NCBI GenBank assembly: GCA_947644305.1
Contig: CANRYS010000001.1
Location: 281,488-345,487, forward strand
Direction: 5' to 3'
Source of the DNA: an uncultured Roseburia sp.
GTDB lineage: Bacteria > Bacillota > Clostridia > Lachnospirales > Lachnospiraceae
Length of the DNA stretch: 64,000 nt
Under the pieces are notes generated by a model. It did no database searches. It was not told the origin of the DNA and was given only the letters and a program-made list of their open reading frames with translations. A program made the position numbers and the translations under genes. Below are positions 61,323 through 64,000 of this stretch, in pieces. The stretch's first letter is position 1, and each line of letters starts with the position of its first letter.

Positions 61323-62603
61323 ATGATCCGGGAAGTAGATTATGCTACATATGCCGTTGATCATCGTGATAATTTGCGTATTATCAGTTTTAACGATTAT
61401 TTTACAAAACTTACAGGCTTTACCGCTCAGGATGTCTATGCCGGTAAAATGACTTTACGGGACCTAATTCCCCCCAACATATGGGAAGAATATATGATAG
61501 CAGTAAACCGCGCCTCAAAGACCAGCGATGGCTCCGGGTATTTTGAACATCCGATCCTTTGCAAAGATGGCAGCAGCCTGGTGGTACTCTGCTACGGCAG
61601 ACTTCGGGACGATGGTTCCGATGTCAGTGACATTTTGATTACAGATATCACAAGTCATATCGAAGCACATAATGCGGTAGTTCAGCAGGAAAAAGAACTC
61701 CGCCTGCTACTAAGAAAATTGAGTTTTATTTCAGAGAGGAAAGAAGAGTATACGGTAGACTATAATTACACCACCGACCATTTTGACATTACCATCATTA
61801 AAAATGGAGAGGCGAAGAACATATACTCTGTGGACAATTATTTGGAGAATCTTTACCAGATACCAACGATTCACCCGGATGATCTGGAAGACTATGCCAA
61901 CATTTTGCGCAATCTGCCCAATCTGAAAGAAGGTTTTGCCTTTGATTTCCGAAGTTCACTGTTTACCGAGGGAAAATTCTGCTGGTACCGTACCACTTAC
62001 GCCCCGTATCACGATAAGGAAACGGATGAAACACATATCATCGGACGAATCGTAAATATCGATGAAGAGGTTATGAGAAATCAGGAATTAAAAAGACAGG
62101 CGCAGATCGATACACTGACTTCTCTGTATAACCAGGGAACTTCTCGCAACAAGATCGACGAAATTGCTCTTCAAAATCCAGAAAATTGTATCAACGCGTT
62201 TATTATTATGGATCTGGATAATTTTAAATATGTCAATGATAACTACGGACATATTCGGGGAGATGATGTTCTAAGACACATCGGAAAAACCCTGCGGCAG
62301 TTTTTTAAATTTGGCACTGACATCATCGGTCGCCTTGGCGGCGATGAATTTGTCATTTTTATGAGAGATGTGCCATCTATCAGCCACATCAGAAAATACT
62401 GTAATGACCTGTGCCATGAACTGAGCAAACCTTTATGTTTTCAAGAAGACGACATACATATCACCATAAGTTTGGGAATCGCCATTCAGAACAATGGGCC
62501 AGACAGTTTTGACCACCTGTATAAATGTGCAGATGACGCCCTGTACCAGAAGAAAAAAGAGGGAAAGAATGGATTTTGTTTTTACAAACAAACAGAGAAT
62601 TAA
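61323..62603 (+). CDS. PAS-domain diguanylate cyclase
   Basis: About 426 residues from ATG 61323 (GGGGGA upstream). The N-terminal PAS (about 8-115: YAVDHRDNLRIISFNDYFTKLTGF) and a second PAS-like domain (about 150-255) precede a GGDEF domain (about 265-425) with LTSLYNQGTSRNKID, MDLDNFKYVNDNYGHIRGDDVLR and the active GRLGGDEFVIF. The inhibitory RxxD site is absent (FGTD at that place), so product feedback is not expected. It is predicted cytosolic, making cyclic di-GMP in response to a PAS-sensed signal. Confidence 0.92.
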   Translation: MIREVDYATYAVDHRDNLRIISFNDYFTKLTGFTAQDVYAGKMTLRDLIPPNIWEEYMIAVNRASKTSDGSGYFEHPILCKDGSSLVVLCYGRLRDDGSDVSDILITDITSHIEAHNAVVQQEKELRLLLRKLSFISERKEEYTVDYNYTTDHFDITIIKNGEAKNIYSVDNYLENLYQIPTIHPDDLEDYANILRNLPNLKEGFAFDFRSSLFTEGKFCWYRTTYAPYHDKETDETHIIGRIVNIDEEVMRNQELKRQAQIDTLTSLYNQGTSRNKIDEIALQNPENCINAFIIMDLDNFKYVNDNYGHIRGDDVLRHIGKTLRQFFKFGTDIIGRLGGDEFVIFMRDVPSISHIRKYCNDLCHELSKPLCFQEDDIHITISLGIAIQNNGPDSFDHLYKCADDALYQKKKEGKNGFCFYKQTEN

Positions 62604-62607
62604 ATAG

Positions 62608-62657
62608 AAAAACTCCCCATCCGATGAAAATCCATTTCATCGGATGGGGAGTTTTTT
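62608..62657. terminator. Bidirectional terminator
   Basis: A 22-bp perfect stem AAAAACTCCCCATCCGATGAAA with its complement, short loop and T-runs on both strands, between the convergent diguanylate cyclase and deacetylase genes. Confidence 0.9.
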
Positions 62658-63840
62658 AGTCAACCCTAAAATATTTTACGCCCTTCATCAGCTTCTTACC
62701 ACGAATGGCAAATAGTTCGGATACCGACACCACTTGAATTCCCTTCTCCTGAAAATAAGCGAGAATCTCAGGCACAGCATCTGCTGTCTTCTCATAAGCG
62801 GAATGCATATTGATAATATCTCCATCTCTGGCCTTTTTCACATTCTCTACAATCTTTTCCTTCGTTACAGAATCTTGATAATCGTGGCTCCAGTTCGACA
62901 CATCAATAATCGGAGCATCGATCACTTCAAACATCGTATCGCCATATGCTACATTCGGCGCCCGGAACAAGAAACTGGAATATCCACTCATCTCTTTGAG
63001 AATAGCGTCCGTTTTTTCTAGCTTCTCTATGATCTGTTCCGCAGTTGCTTTATCCAGGCTGGCATAATCATAGGAGTGGTTCGCGATCTCAAATCCCAGG
63101 TCCAAGGCCTGCTGTACTTCCTGTCTGCACTCTTCACTTTTTACAATATTGCCGCCGATATAGAAAAATGTTGCATGAGCTCCCACATCCTTAAGGGCCT
63201 GCTGAATCCTCAAACCATAATCCACAAAAGTACTTCCATTGCTGCCAGGACCATCATCAAAAGTCATCGCCACCACAGGCTTTGACGGATCAATATTTTC
63301 CTCAATCCATGCCCGGTCCAGACCTTCATAACGGAATTCACCAGGCTCAAGAGGTTCTTCTGGTTCCGGAGTTTCTGTTACCTCTGGAGTCGTGACCGGA
63401 GTCTCCGTCGGGCTCTGAGACGGTACTGGAGTTATGGTACTAACAGGTGTCGATGTTGGCATCGCCGGCGTCACTGTTGCTGTCGGTGCCGTCGTCGGCA
63501 CATTCGGCTTCTTCGTGTCTGCTTTTTTAATCGTAACCTGACAGGTAAGTTTTTTCTTTCCTATCTTCGCCAAAACAACTGCTTTTCCCTGTTTTTTTGC
63601 CTTTACCACTACACTCGTTTTCTTTTTACCAGATAGTGATATGTACTTTTTCCCACTCTTAATAGACCATTTCACCTTTTTAGCGGTATTCTTCACTTCC
63701 AACTTCTTCTTTTGCCCAACCTTCAATGTAATCTTTTTGCTGCTTAACTTCATTTTTTTTGCCGCGGACACTGGTACTGTGATCCCCGCTACAAGAGCAC
63801 ATACCAGAACCAGGCTTAAACCTTTCACCATTTTCTTCAT
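62656..63840 (-). CDS. Secreted NodB deacetylase with Ig-like domain and Thr/Pro linker
   Basis: About 394 residues from ATG 63840 (AAGGAGG about ten bases upstream; other ATGs lie at 63849 and 63831). A signal peptide at about 1-27 ends near SAA. A BIG2-like Ig domain (30-105) is rich in Lys (SSKKITLKVGQKKKLEV). A Thr/Pro linker is at about 110-165. The NodB domain has MTFDDGPGSNG, ANHSYDY, FLFRAPNVAYG and IINMHSAYE. The second metal His of HxxxH is Tyr here (HSYDY). It probably deacetylates surface or plant glycans. Confidence 0.9.
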   Translation of the reverse strand: MKKMVKGLSLVLVCALVAGITVPVSAAKKMKLSSKKITLKVGQKKKLEVKNTAKKVKWSIKSGKKYISLSGKKKTSVVVKAKKQGKAVVLAKIGKKKLTCQVTIKKADTKKPNVPTTAPTATVTPAMPTSTPVSTITPVPSQSPTETPVTTPEVTETPEPEEPLEPGEFRYEGLDRAWIEENIDPSKPVVAMTFDDGPGSNGSTFVDYGLRIQQALKDVGAHATFFYIGGNIVKSEECRQEVQQALDLGFEIANHSYDYASLDKATAEQIIEKLEKTDAILKEMSGYSSFLFRAPNVAYGDTMFEVIDAPIIDVSNWSHDYQDSVTKEKIVENVKKARDGDIINMHSAYEKTADAVPEILAYFQEKGIQVVSVSELFAIRGKKLMKGVKYFRVD

Positions 63841-63948
63841 GAGTAACATGACCTCCTTATAATTTTGACACAAAGTAACTTGTATCCATCTTATAACATT
63901 TTGAGGGTCAGGTCAACACTCATTTAATGGTTATTTTACCTAGCACGG

Positions 63949-64000
<52 letters not shown>

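Overview
The window looks like one end of a contig from a Gram-positive, spore-forming anaerobe of the Lachnospiraceae type. Supporting signs are a mother-cell sigma factor of the SigK family with a Csp-like germination protease, meso-DAP-type MurE (DNPR motif), RNase J, IreB, a T-box riboswitch on pheST, Bacillus/Clostridium-like gene order around ruvX-trmR-trhP, and several TTG/GTG starts. The last ~50 bases are an almost pure G run, most likely a sequencing or assembly artefact. Family assignments come from motif reading, not database searches. Layout: (1) 1-10.6 kb, minus strand: a cell-surface polysaccharide locus. It has five glycosyltransferases (one cut by the window edge), an ABC-2 permease, an ABC ATPase with a C-terminal Wzt-like carbohydrate-binding domain, a coiled-coil methyltransferase that resembles an O-antigen chain terminator, and a large tandem DUF6270-like protein. 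(2) 10.8-18.7 kb: a DUF3892 protein, a compact cytosolic-type subtilase, glycogen phosphorylase, a zinc-ribbon membrane protein, and a sigK-csp operon behind a SigK-like promoter. (3) 18.8-26 kb: an SDR oxidoreductase, an AAA ATPase/RloB-like pair (candidate phage defence), folA, hflX, a Nudix hydrolase, a KDG-type sugar kinase and an unknown membrane protein. (4) 26-46 kb, mostly minus strand: housekeeping genes. These include polysaccharide deacetylase, birA, the tRNA wobble-uridine hydroxylation/methylation pair trhP-trmR, an MltG N-terminal fragment protein, RNase J, DUF1292, ruvX, ireB, mtaB, an HPr-like protein without the active-site His, thiI with its cysteine desulfurase, rsmE, murE, a secreted carboxylesterase, a Cof-type HAD phosphatase, citrate synthase and greA. 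(5) 46-51 kb: an accessory pocket with a Uma2 remnant, a 1066-aa HD plus GHKL-ATPase protein, and an AP2 protein with a decayed HNH core. (6) 51-64 kb: VanZ, pheT/pheS with a T-box, GH51 arabinofuranosidase, dGTPase, pyridoxal kinase, an alanine/sodium symporter, a diguanylate cyclase and a secreted NodB deacetylase. Structured non-coding DNA stands out: a 114-nt cloverleaf-shaped palindrome (33166-33279), a cluster of tandem hairpins (32345-32533), a perfect 54-bp palindrome without spacer (43079-43132) and a 19-bp GC-rich stem (19605-19658). No tRNA, rRNA, CRISPR array or transposase was seen.
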